Shown here piece after piece: positions 1-6,613 of a DNA stretch of 11,156 nt. The position numbers and the translations under genes are program-made. The stretch lies in assembly GCA_004292705.1 (NCBI GenBank), contig RDXA01000393.1:1-11156 (forward strand). Direction: 5' to 3'. The DNA is from Sphingomonadales bacterium. GTDB lineage: Bacteria > Pseudomonadota > Alphaproteobacteria > Sphingomonadales > Sphingomonadaceae. Position 1 is the first letter of the stretch, and each line of letters opens with the position of its first letter. A model generated the notes under the pieces. It was not told the origin of the DNA and did no database searches. It saw only the letters and a list, made by a program, of their open reading frames with translations.

Positions 1-407
1 ATGTCGCGGGACGACGCGAATTGCTGCCGACGATCGAGAGCATCGCCCTTGCGCAGGCCATGGCACCGGACACGGCGCTCGCGATGATGAACTTCCTCGA
101 ATACCAGTCTCTGGCCGAGGGTGACGCGGTGGACGGGCGCGCGGCCTATCTTCGCTATGGGCGAGAGGCTTTCAAGGCGGTGCATACGGTGGGCGGGCAG
201 TTTCTGTTTGCAGGCACGATCACCGCTATGCTGATCCAGCCGCGTAGCCCTGATTGGCAGGGGCCGTGGGATGATGTGGCGGCGATGATCTATCCCGATC
301 CCACCGCAATCTTCGCAATGGAGCAAATCCCGGCCTATGCCCGCGCACTGGGCGACCGCGACGCGGGGCTCAGGCGCACCCGCGTGATCGCCACCCGCGC
401 CAGCTAG
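1..407 (+). CDS. DUF1330-like protein, 5' end cut by the window edge
   Basis: The frame is open from base 3 to the TAG at 405-407, with no stop before the left edge, so the true start probably lies outside the window. A TTG at 21 is only the first start-like codon. The visible ~134 residues show the pattern of DUF1330-type dimeric alpha/beta-barrel proteins: a first strand (MMNFLEY), then G-R-A-A-Y-x-x-Y, a GG turn followed by a strand (GGQFLFAG), a W-D-x-V segment, a Y-P-D-P helix start with P-A-Y, and a closing R-x-A/D-x-G-L-R-R-T-R-V strand. Members are small cytoplasmic proteins without a generally established reaction. The stop codon overlaps that of the convergent sulfatase gene. The family call rests on pattern memory only. 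Confidence 0.6.
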   Translation, partial: VAGRRELLPTIESIALAQAMAPDTALAMMNFLEYQSLAEGDAVDGRAAYLRYGREAFKAVHTVGGQFLFAGTITAMLIQPRSPDWQGPWDDVAAMIYPDPTAIFAMEQIPAYARALGDRDAGLRRTRVIATRAS

Positions 408-2194
408 GTCGCCCGGCGCCGCCGGCGCAGCGCGCGCAGCACCAGCGCAATGGCCACCCCCAGCGCGATCACGATCCCCCCCAGCACGCCATAGAGCCAC
501 GGGTAATTGCTCAGCAGCCGCGCGCCGACATTGCGGGTGACCTGCTTCATGGAATCATAGCCTTCGGGCATCGGCAGCACGCCCACCCGCTTGGCATAGG
601 CGGCGTATTCGGCCAGCATCCGCTGCATCATCGCAGGCTCGCTGGCGCTGAGATCGGTCGTCTCGCCCGGATCGCGCGCCAGATTGTAGAGCCGCCACTG
701 GCCATCGCCGACTGGGGGCACGCTGCGGGTGATCTTGTAATCGCCCAGATAGAGCGCCGAATTGCCCGAAACCTCGACCGCACGGGCCTCGTCCGGGCCA
801 TAGGCGCTCTCGGCTGCGCCGCTGAGCACCGGCAGCAGGCTGCGCCCCGTCATGGGCTTGCCCGCGCTCGCCGCAGGATCGACCTTCAGCCAGTCGAGCA
901 CGGTCGGGGTAACGTCCGTCACCATCGCCGGGCTGGTGATGCGCTGCGGGACGATGCCCGGCCCCGCCACGATCAGCGGCACCCGGATCCCGCCTTCGGT
1001 GGCGTAGAATTTGAACCACGCGCCCGGCGTCGCCGCGGCGGCGGCCCATTCGGGGCCGATGAAGCCCCAATGCCCGGGGCCGCCTATGGTCTCGGCCCCG
1101 ATGTCATAGCCGGTCAGCCAATGGAACAGGCTGAGAGTCGCATTATCGTCGCCGCGCGAAGGCTCGGGGCCATTGTCAGAGGAGACGATAAAGATCGTAT
1201 TGTCGTATTCGCCCTTGGCTTTCAGGTGCTGGATCAGCCGTCCGAGGTGGAAATCCATCGCCTCCAGCATCGCCGCGTTCACTTCCATGCGCGCGGCATA
1301 GAGCGCGCGGTCCTCGGCCGAGAGGCTGTTCCACGGCCGGAAGTCCGGCGGCAGGGCGGCGAGCGGCGTCCCTTCCGGGATCAGGCCCAGCGTCTGCGCC
1401 CGTTGGTGGCGTTCCTTGCGCAGCGCCTCCCACCCCACGTCGTAGCGCCCCTTGTAGCGGTCGATGAATTCCTGCGGCGCCTGCACCGGAATATGCACCG
1501 CCTGAAACGGCAGATAGGCGAAGAACGGCTTTTCAGGATCTGTCTCGGCCAGATAGGTGATCGCCGTGTCGACGATGAAGCGCGAGGAGTAGAAATCCTC
1601 CGGCAGGCTCGTCTCAACTCCGTCCTCGAACCACGGTGCATCCTTGTAATAGGGCATGTAGGACCGATCGTCCCAATTGTCCGCGCCCGAGGCGGCGAGG
1701 GCGAAGCTGCGGTCAAAGCCGTGGGCCTGCGGCATCTCGCCGGGCTCCTCGCCCATGTGCCACTTGCCCGCCATGACGGTGCGATAGCCCGCCGCGCGGA
1801 GCCGGTCGGCGAGCGTCAGCACCCCCGGCTCCAGCGCCATCCGGTAGCCGGGCTGGCCCTTCTGCTCTGCGGGCAGGACTTCGGGAATGGTGGCGACCCC
1901 GGTGAGGTGCGCGTCCATCCCCGTCAGCAGCATTGCACGCGAAGGCGAACACAGCGGCGAGGCGCGGTATTGCGTGAACAGCGCTCCGCGCCCGGCCAGC
2001 GCGTCGATGTTGGGCGTGCGCGCCTCGCCGCCATAGGCGCCGAAATCCATCAGCGCGACATCGTCGGCGAGGATGATGACGACATTGGGGCGCCTGTCCT
2101 CCGAGGCGTCCGGCGCGGCTGCCGGGCCCGTCGCACCTACCAGCGCGGCGAGGGCGAGGAGCGGCAGCAGCAGCCGGGCGCGCAGGCGCTGCAC
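404..2194 (-). CDS. Type I (formylglycine) arylsulfatase-family sulfatase, exported and C-terminally membrane-anchored
   Basis: A 596-residue sulfatase of the alkaline-phosphatase superfamily, which hydrolyses sulfate esters. An N-terminal signal peptide (basic residues 2-7, hydrophobic 8-22, AxA-like site near 24-27) precedes the domain. Visible active-site elements are metal-binding D44-D45 (ILADD), the sulfatase signature with C82 in CSPSR, which must be oxidised to formylglycine, GKWHMG with K144 and H146, H234, the metal-binding pair D340-N341 (SSDNG), K395 and EGGIRVP at 400-406. A C-terminal hydrophobic helix (about 566-587) followed by a run of arginines should leave the catalytic domain in the periplasm. 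The start is GTG at 2194, three bases after the stop of the upstream membrane-protein gene, with GGGAG about 13 bases upstream, so translation is probably coupled. The divergent FGE gene fits its activation. The domain is about the usual size of arylsulfatases. The substrate (aryl, choline, sugar or steroid sulfate) cannot be told from sequence. Confidence 0.93.
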   Translation of the reverse strand: MQRLRARLLLPLLALAALVGATGPAAAPDASEDRRPNVVIILADDVALMDFGAYGGEARTPNIDALAGRGALFTQYRASPLCSPSRAMLLTGMDAHLTGVATIPEVLPAEQKGQPGYRMALEPGVLTLADRLRAAGYRTVMAGKWHMGEEPGEMPQAHGFDRSFALAASGADNWDDRSYMPYYKDAPWFEDGVETSLPEDFYSSRFIVDTAITYLAETDPEKPFFAYLPFQAVHIPVQAPQEFIDRYKGRYDVGWEALRKERHQRAQTLGLIPEGTPLAALPPDFRPWNSLSAEDRALYAARMEVNAAMLEAMDFHLGRLIQHLKAKGEYDNTIFIVSSDNGPEPSRGDDNATLSLFHWLTGYDIGAETIGGPGHWGFIGPEWAAAAATPGAWFKFYATEGGIRVPLIVAGPGIVPQRITSPAMVTDVTPTVLDWLKVDPAASAGKPMTGRSLLPVLSGAAESAYGPDEARAVEVSGNSALYLGDYKITRSVPPVGDGQWRLYNLARDPGETTDLSASEPAMMQRMLAEYAAYAKRVGVLPMPEGYDSMKQVTRNVGARLLSNYPWLYGVLGGIVIALGVAIALVLRALRRRRRAT

Positions 2195-2197
2195 GGC

Positions 2198-2587
2198 CTA
2201 GCCGTTGCTCCCGCGCCCGAGAACGCGGCTGGCGATGATCATGATGCTGCCCATCGCCAGCTCCACCACCACCATGTCGGCGAGGAAGGGTGCGCCGTGG
2301 AAGGCGAAGGCGGCGGTGCGGTAAAGCGCGGCCCCCAGCACCAGCACTGCCGCTGCGACGAACCACGGGCGCTCACGGGTGATCAGCGCCAGCCCGGTAA
2401 AGATCGCTCCGCCGAGGAAGAACGCGCCGATATCCATCTGCGTGCTGAGCGCCGCCCCAGACAGCAGCGGCATTTTCAGCGCCTCGGCCGCGCGCGCCGG
2501 GACGATCAGCCACAGCGCGGCATTGCCCGCCGTCAGCAGCCCGACAAGCGCAACGAGCCCAAGCAAAACCGAACGACCCACCTGCAT
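2198..2587 (-). CDS. Small four-helix integral membrane protein (possibly DUF4345-like)
   Basis: A 129-residue hydrophobic protein with four predicted membrane helices at about residues 7-29, 52-70, 75-95 and 103-121, short loops and a basic/glycine C-terminus (RVLGRGSNG). I chose ATG at 2587 because GGGAG lies six bases upstream. The TTG two codons earlier (2593) has that same GGGAG directly against it and is unlikely. It is the first gene of the minus-strand transcript; its TAG is three bases from the GTG of the sulfatase. The size and helix pattern recall DUF4345-type proteins, but I cannot confirm the family. No catalytic motif is visible. A role in helping or housing the membrane-anchored sulfatase is only a guess from operon position. 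Confidence 0.72.
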   Translation of the reverse strand: MQVGRSVLLGLVALVGLLTAGNAALWLIVPARAAEALKMPLLSGAALSTQMDIGAFFLGGAIFTGLALITRERPWFVAAAVLVLGAALYRTAAFAFHGAPFLADMVVVELAMGSIMIIASRVLGRGSNG

Positions 2588-2614
2588 TGGCAACTCCCAT
2601 CCCCGAATTAATGC

Positions 2615-2642
2615 AGTATATTTTTGATATGGGCGGTGTCAA
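2615..2642 (-). promoter_or_regulatory. Sigma70-type promoter of the membrane protein-sulfatase operon
   Basis: Read on the minus strand: a perfect -35 TTGACA (2642-2637), 16 bases, then a near-perfect -10 TATACT (2620-2615). Predicted transcription start is near 2608, giving a leader of about 20 bases before the ATG at 2587, which holds the GGGAG ribosome site. The spacer contains ATAT-N5-ATAT (on the plus strand ATATTTTTGATAT), a possible operator. The match to consensus is unusually good for this GC-rich sequence. Confidence 0.6.
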
Positions 2643-2794
2643 TGGAAGCGAGACTATATGGCGGTGAGGGCGGCGCAGCCCAATTGCTTTTGCTGGTGCC
2701 GTATGTGCCATATGAAACAGGACGCTTTGGGCGGGACGTGATGATTGTGCGCGACAAAAAGCGGAAGCCTCAGGTTCGATGCCATCGGCAGCGG

Positions 2795-3718
2795 ATGGCT
2801 AACCCGCCGCGAGGGCTGCTGCTCGCTTTGCTGCTTGCCGTTTCCGCCTGCGGTGATGCTCCGCAGCAGGAACCGGCCAAGCAGGCCGCCGCCAGCTGCA
2901 CCGGATTGTCCGGTCCCGGCATGGTGTGGATCCCCGGCGGCCGCTTCACCTTGGGCGCCGATGCCCGCTACCCCGAAGAAGGCCCACCGCGCGAGGTGGA
3001 GGTGGCGGGCTTCTGGATGAGCCGGACCGAAGTCACCAATGCCGAGTTCGCCGCCTTCGTCGCCGCGACCGGCTATCGCACCGAAGCCGAGCGCGATCCC
3101 CCTGCGCTGCCGGGGGCCCCGCCCGAGATGCTCCAGCCTGGCTCCGCCGTGTTCCGGGTGCCGACGCCGGACAACCGCAACTGGTGGGCCTGGGTGCCCG
3201 GCGCGAACTGGCAGCACCCCTCTGGCCCGCAAAGCGCCATTGCCGGGCGAGGGCGCGATCCGGTGGTGCAGATCACCTATAATGACGCGCTCGCCTATGC
3301 CCGCTGGGCGGGGCTGAGCCTGCCGAGCGAGGAGCAATGGGAATTCGCCGCCCGCGCCGGAGCCGAGGCCTTGCCCGAATCCAAGGATTGCGCGGGCAAT
3401 CCGACCGCGAACTATTACCAGGGCGTCTTCCCGGCGCGCGACCTTGGCGAAGACGGATTTACCACCCGCGCGCCGGTGGGCTGTTTTCCGGCCAATGCCT
3501 TTGGCTTGCACGACATGATCGGCAATGTCTGGGAATGGACCACAGCCGAAGCCCGCCCCGGCCAGCCGGTCAATATCATCAAAGGCGGATCATATCTGTG
3601 CGCGGCCAATTACTGCGCCCGTTACCGCCCCGCAGCGCGCCAGTTTCAGGAGCGCGATCTCGGCACCGATCACATCGGCTTCCGCCTCGTTGACAACGCG
3701 CGGCCAGCGCCTCGCTAG
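2795..3718 (+). CDS. Formylglycine-generating enzyme (FGE-sulfatase/SUMF1 family), lipoprotein
   Basis: Oxidises the cysteine of the sulfatase C-x-P-S-R motif to formylglycine, using O2 and copper in characterised aerobic FGEs. With the ATG at 2795 the protein has 307 residues. It begins with a lipoprotein signal (R6, hydrophobic 8-15, lipobox VSAC with C19, Gly at +2). The FGE fold follows: MVWIPGGRFTLG (43-54), an E-V-T-N-A-E-F segment (79-85), NWQHPSGP, the W-E-F and N-V-W-E-W-T segments, and the diagnostic KGGSYLC-x4-C with C269 and C274, which match the two catalytic Cu-binding cysteines of true FGEs. It ends with the usual G-F-R strand. The frame is open to an earlier ATG at 2741 (GGGCGGGACGTG just upstream), which would add 18 residues including KKRK. 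2795 gives the more normal lipoprotein leader, but the start is uncertain. It is divergent from the sulfatase, its likely client. Confidence 0.9.
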   Translation: MANPPRGLLLALLLAVSACGDAPQQEPAKQAAASCTGLSGPGMVWIPGGRFTLGADARYPEEGPPREVEVAGFWMSRTEVTNAEFAAFVAATGYRTEAERDPPALPGAPPEMLQPGSAVFRVPTPDNRNWWAWVPGANWQHPSGPQSAIAGRGRDPVVQITYNDALAYARWAGLSLPSEEQWEFAARAGAEALPESKDCAGNPTANYYQGVFPARDLGEDGFTTRAPVGCFPANAFGLHDMIGNVWEWTTAEARPGQPVNIIKGGSYLCAANYCARYRPAARQFQERDLGTDHIGFRLVDNARPAPR

Positions 3719-4785
3719 AGCAGGCGGCGGCGGTCAATCGCCTCGCTTTGCGGCATAAGCGAGAACAGCATGCCGTCCTCGCCCACCACGATCGGGCCAT
3801 CGAACCGCGCTGGCGCATCGCCGAGGAAGGCGGGATAGAGATAGGCATAGGGCAGCGGCGGCACGAGGTGCGAGAGCACCAGCATCTTCGCGCCCGCGTC
3901 TCGCGCGCTCTCCGCCGCCTGTTCTGGCGAGGCGTGATAGTCCTGGATGTCGTGAAAGATCTTGGCGGTGTTGGCGTTGCCCTGTGCCGCGAAAGCGGCC
4001 TCGACCTCCTTGATCATCCGTGGCTGCAAGGCATCATGGACAATCAGATCGGTGCCCTTGCAGACGGCAATCAGGTTGGCCGATTTGGCAGCATCGCCGC
4101 TGATGCACAGGCTGCGCCCCTTGTAGTCGAAGCGATAGCCTACTGCCGGCTTGATCGGGTCGTGATCGACCTTGAAAGCCGTCACGGTCAGGCCGCCGCT
4201 TTGCAGGATGACGGCGCTATTGCCTTCGATGGCAAAGGGACGGGCCGCCGCCCCGCCGCCGCCGCGCGGCACGACCTGTTCGCCGTGATGCGCAATCCGG
4301 TAGTTGTGATCGAGCGCATAGGCGGCATTGAAGCCCGCCACGACCTGCTCGACGCCTTCGGGTCCATGGACCGGTAGCGGCGCGGCTTTCGCGCCGCGGG
4401 TCCAATGGTAGAGCATCAGTGGGCCAATCCCGTCGATATGATCCGAATGGAAATGGGTCAGCAGCAGCGCATCAACTTCGCTGGCGCTGATGCCCATCAG
4501 GTTGAGGTTGCGATTGCCGTTTTCGCCCATGTCGACGACCAGCACCTTATCGCCTGCGACAATGACATTGCAGGGCCCCGCGCGCTGCGGATTGGGCATG
4601 GGCGATCCCGTGCCACAAAGCCCGATATGCAACCCGTCTCCGAGGCTGGCCAGTTGATCCCGCCCCGTCAACGCCTGCACCGCGCGCTGGAACAGGACCT
4701 CACCGATCGGCTTCTGGAACACGAAGGCCACGGCAAGGACGATCAGCACCGCCACCAAAAGCCCGATCCCGACTCGCTTCATCAT
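3715..4785 (-). CDS. Membrane-anchored MBL-fold metallohydrolase, RNase Z/MBL-arylsulfatase type
   Basis: A 356-residue binuclear-zinc hydrolase. It begins with a hydrophobic segment (5-22) after MMKR, a signal anchor or uncleaved signal, so the domain is probably periplasmic. Zinc-site elements are H111, H113, D115 and H116 in THFHSDHIDG, then H208 (KVDHDP) or a nearby histidine (167-168), D231 (SGDAA) and H306 (LSHLVPP). The start of the domain, GTGSPMPNPQRAGP (58-71), resembles tRNase Z and also the MBL-fold arylsulfatase of Pseudoalteromonas carrageenovora. An exported tRNase Z makes little sense, so an extracytoplasmic ester hydrolase, possibly a second type of sulfatase, is more likely. 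Two ATGs (4785, 4782) follow GAAGGGGAAGG and both are possible. Its TAG overlaps the TAG of the FGE gene, tail to tail. The substrate is unknown. Confidence 0.82.
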   Translation of the reverse strand: MMKRVGIGLLVAVLIVLAVAFVFQKPIGEVLFQRAVQALTGRDQLASLGDGLHIGLCGTGSPMPNPQRAGPCNVIVAGDKVLVVDMGENGNRNLNLMGISASEVDALLLTHFHSDHIDGIGPLMLYHWTRGAKAAPLPVHGPEGVEQVVAGFNAAYALDHNYRIAHHGEQVVPRGGGGAAARPFAIEGNSAVILQSGGLTVTAFKVDHDPIKPAVGYRFDYKGRSLCISGDAAKSANLIAVCKGTDLIVHDALQPRMIKEVEAAFAAQGNANTAKIFHDIQDYHASPEQAAESARDAGAKMLVLSHLVPPLPYAYLYPAFLGDAPARFDGPIVVGEDGMLFSLMPQSEAIDRRRLL

Positions 4786-4813
4786 CCTTCCCCTTCGGAT
4801 GATCTCTTGGATT

Positions 4814-4896
4814 AATTGATCACATTAGGCAATTGCTCTCGCTCGAGTTGGATGATCAAAGCGTTGAGGTGCCTTGGCTTCGATGGGTGATCAATT
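4814..4896. repeat. Perfect 10-bp inverted repeat with three TGATCA sites upstream of the MBL gene
   Basis: AATTGATCAC (4814-4823) and its exact complement GTGATCAATT (4887-4896) flank 63 bases. A third TGATCA palindrome lies at 4853-4858, so TGATCA recurs at 4817, 4853 and 4888, spaced 36 and 35 bases. CAATTGCT also occurs twice directly (4830-4837, 4892-4899). The block starts about 30 bases upstream of the MBL hydrolase start and could be a set of regulator-binding sites for that gene. No convincing -35/-10 pair is visible beside it. Confidence 0.5.
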
Positions 4897-4907
4897 GCTT
4901 ACGGCAC

Positions 4908-4935
4908 ACAAGCAAAAGATGGACGGACGGTCCAT
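4908..4935 (-). terminator. Candidate intrinsic terminator for the ars operon
   Basis: On the minus strand a 6-bp stem ATGGAC/GTCCAT with the 5-base loop CGTCC (4935-4919) is followed by CTTTTGCTTG. It lies about 115 bases beyond the acr3 stop. The stem is short and the T run is interrupted, so this is a weak candidate. No better terminator is seen between acr3 and the MBL gene. Confidence 0.3.
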
Positions 4936-4990
4936 TGGGCCTGAAAGACGCAGCTGGGTTTCAACATGAGCGTGCGCTTTGGGCCACTCA
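4929..4990. repeat. Imperfect inverted-repeat element in the acr3-MBL gap
   Basis: An arm at 4929-4950 (GGTCCATTGGGCCTGAAAGA, then CG) is loosely mirrored by an arm at 4969-4990 (AGCGTGCGCTTTGGGCCACT, then CA); shared cores are TTTnnGGCC and its complement. The 265-base gap 4786-5050 has no convincing gene: an open frame on the plus strand from 4833 runs straight into antisense of acr3. The arms recall short dispersed repeats (around CTTTCGGCCCA) that I remember from sphingomonad genomes. That link is from memory and unverified. Confidence 0.3.
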
Positions 4991-5050
4991 TCGATGCGTT
5001 TGGCGTGAAGCCAGCGACCGGATGGTCAATATCCCGATGTTTGCCCCGCT

Positions 5051-6121
5051 TCATCCGTTCGGAAAGTGCGGCCGCGTGCGGTTGGCAATCGCCACGAGCG
5101 ACAGCATGACCGGCACCTCGACCAGCACCCCTACAACCGTTGCCAGCGCCGCCCCGCTGCCCAGGCCGAACAGCCCGATAGCCACCGCTACAGCGAGTTC
5201 GAAGAAGTTGGACGTGCCGATCAAGGCGCAAGGTGCGGCAATCGCGTGCGGCACGCCCCATGCCTTGGCCCAGCCATAGGCGATGAAGAAGATCCCGTAG
5301 CTCTGGATGATGATTGGCACTGCTATCAGTGCCACCAGCAGCGGACGGGTGACGATCGTCTCGGCCTGAAAGCCGAACAGCAGCAGCACGGTCGCCAACA
5401 GGCCGATGATCGACAGCGGCTTGATCCCTGCCGTGAAATCCGAAACGGCCCTCTCATCCCCGCCATGCGCCGCCAGCAGGCGGTGACGCACCCACGCCCC
5501 TGCACCGAGCGGCACCACCACGTACAACGCCACCGATAGCAGCAGCGTTTCCCACGGTACGGTGATGTCGGTCACGCCCAGCAGCAGCGCGACGATCGGC
5601 GCAAAGGCGATGATCATGATCAGGTCGTTCGCCGCCACCTGCACCAGCGTATAGGCGGGATCACCCTTGGTCAGCTGCGACCAGACAAACACCATCGCAG
5701 TGCAGGGCGCTGCGCCGAGCAGGATCAAACCGGCGATGTATTGCTGCGCATCGGCCGGCGCGATCAGGCCGGCAAAGATGATCTCGAAGAACAGCACGCC
5801 CAGCAACGCCATGGTAAAGGGCTTGATCAGCCAGTTCACCACCAGTGTGATGATAAGGCCACGCGGGCGCTCCCCCGCGCGCCTGACCGCGCCGAAATCG
5901 ACCGCCACCATCATCGGGAAAATCATCGCCCAGATCAGCACGGCAACGACGATGTTGACGGAGGCATATTCAAGGCTTGCCAGCGCCCCGAAGGCATGCG
6001 GAGCGGCATTGCCGAGTGCGACCCCGGCAAGGATCGCCAGACCGACCCAGACACTGAGCCACTTCTCGAACACACCGAGCCCTGCGGCTTCGGGTTCGGC
6101 AACCGGAGCCAGCGTGCTCAT
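5051..6121 (-). CDS. acr3: Arsenite efflux transporter, Acr3 family
   Basis: A 356-residue inner-membrane protein with about ten hydrophobic helices that exports arsenite, As(OH)3, from the cytoplasm using the proton gradient. Family residues visible are the conserved cysteine C140 in GAAPCTAMVFVWSQL (fourth helix), the N-D-L motif after it, and E308 in GTSNFFELAVA. The short N-terminal extension (MSTLAPVAEPEAAGLGVFEK) before the first helix (21-38) is normal. The start is ATG at 6121, which overlaps the arsC stop as ATGA; a longer open frame upstream is only arsC in another frame. It is the last gene of arsR-arsI-arsC-acr3 and the exit route for arsenite made by ArsC and released by ArsI. 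This is Acr3, not the unrelated ArsB transporter. Confidence 0.95.
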   Translation of the reverse strand: MSTLAPVAEPEAAGLGVFEKWLSVWVGLAILAGVALGNAAPHAFGALASLEYASVNIVVAVLIWAMIFPMMVAVDFGAVRRAGERPRGLIITLVVNWLIKPFTMALLGVLFFEIIFAGLIAPADAQQYIAGLILLGAAPCTAMVFVWSQLTKGDPAYTLVQVAANDLIMIIAFAPIVALLLGVTDITVPWETLLLSVALYVVVPLGAGAWVRHRLLAAHGGDERAVSDFTAGIKPLSIIGLLATVLLLFGFQAETIVTRPLLVALIAVPIIIQSYGIFFIAYGWAKAWGVPHAIAAPCALIGTSNFFELAVAVAIGLFGLGSGAALATVVGVLVEVPVMLSLVAIANRTRPHFPNG

Positions 6122-6603
6122 GCGCTCTGCGCTTCCTTGCCAATGGCCTGAAGTTCTGCGCGCAGAGATTCCGGGGTAAGCGAGCCGAGCGGCAAGGCCA
6201 GCATCTGGTCGATGCGATGCTTCAGCCGACTGAAGGCGAGTGCGAAGGCAGCCTCCTTGTCGGCATCGCTGCCCACAGCAGCGGCAGGATCGGGAATGCC
6301 CCAATGGGCGCTGATCGGACGGCCCGGCCAGACCGGGCAGCTTTCTGCCGCTGCGCTGTCGCAGACGGTGAAGATGAGATCGAAGACGGGGCCTTCAGCA
6401 AAAGCGTCCCAGCTTTTCGATTGAAAGCCCTCGGCCGGGTACCCCCGTGCTGCCAGGGTGTGCAACGCCCACGGATTGACCTGGCCGGTTGGCTGACTGC
6501 CGGCACTGAAGGCCAGAAACCGTCCCGCGCCGTCATGGCGAAGGATCGCTTCGGCAAGGATCGAGCGGGCAGAATTGCCCGTGCACAGGAACAGCACGTT
6601 CAT
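6118..6603 (-). CDS. arsC: Arsenate reductase, thioredoxin-coupled LMW-phosphatase type
   Basis: A 161-residue cytoplasmic enzyme that reduces arsenate to arsenite. The phosphate-binding loop is at the N-terminus (MNVLFLCTGNSARS: nucleophile C7, R13). The two relay cysteines C81 and C89 (FTVCDSAAAESCPVWPG) and D105 in WGIPDP complete the catalytic set of the LMW protein-tyrosine-phosphatase-derived ArsC class, which ends in a disulfide reduced by thioredoxin. The relay cysteines are eight residues apart, one more than I recall for the Staphylococcus plasmid enzyme. The start is ATG at 6603, ten bases after the arsI stop, with GAGG eight bases upstream inside the end of arsI. The open frame extends upstream to 6801, but that part is arsI in another frame. 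The TGA overlaps the acr3 ATG. Confidence 0.94.
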   Translation of the reverse strand: MNVLFLCTGNSARSILAEAILRHDGAGRFLAFSAGSQPTGQVNPWALHTLAARGYPAEGFQSKSWDAFAEGPVFDLIFTVCDSAAAESCPVWPGRPISAHWGIPDPAAAVGSDADKEAAFALAFSRLKHRIDQMLALPLGSLTPESLRAELQAIGKEAQSA

Positions 6604-6613
6604 CGGGGCATCC

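Noticed and set aside
406..520. Sulfatase C-terminus as a PEP-CTERM or GlyGly-CTERM sorting signal
   Set aside because: There is a helix followed by arginines, but no PEP motif or Gly-Gly placed before the helix, so a simple membrane anchor is the plainer reading.
1070..2611. A 513-codon open frame on the plus strand opposite the sulfatase and membrane-protein genes
   Set aside because: Its translation is rich in R, H, Q and A with no family pattern, as expected for antisense of a GC-rich gene; the minus-strand product has a full set of sulfatase active-site motifs.
2654..3511. A 285-codon minus-strand open frame opposite the FGE gene
   Set aside because: Low-complexity antisense product; the plus-strand frame carries all FGE motifs.
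4833..5279. A 148-codon plus-strand frame covering the acr3-MBL gap
   Set aside because: More than half is antisense to acr3, the rest has no recognisable motif and no ribosome site; treated as chance.
6122..6304. N-terminal extension of the acr3 frame upstream to 6304
   Set aside because: The extra 61 residues are arsC in another frame; the ATG at 6121 overlapping the arsC stop gives a normal Acr3 N-terminus.
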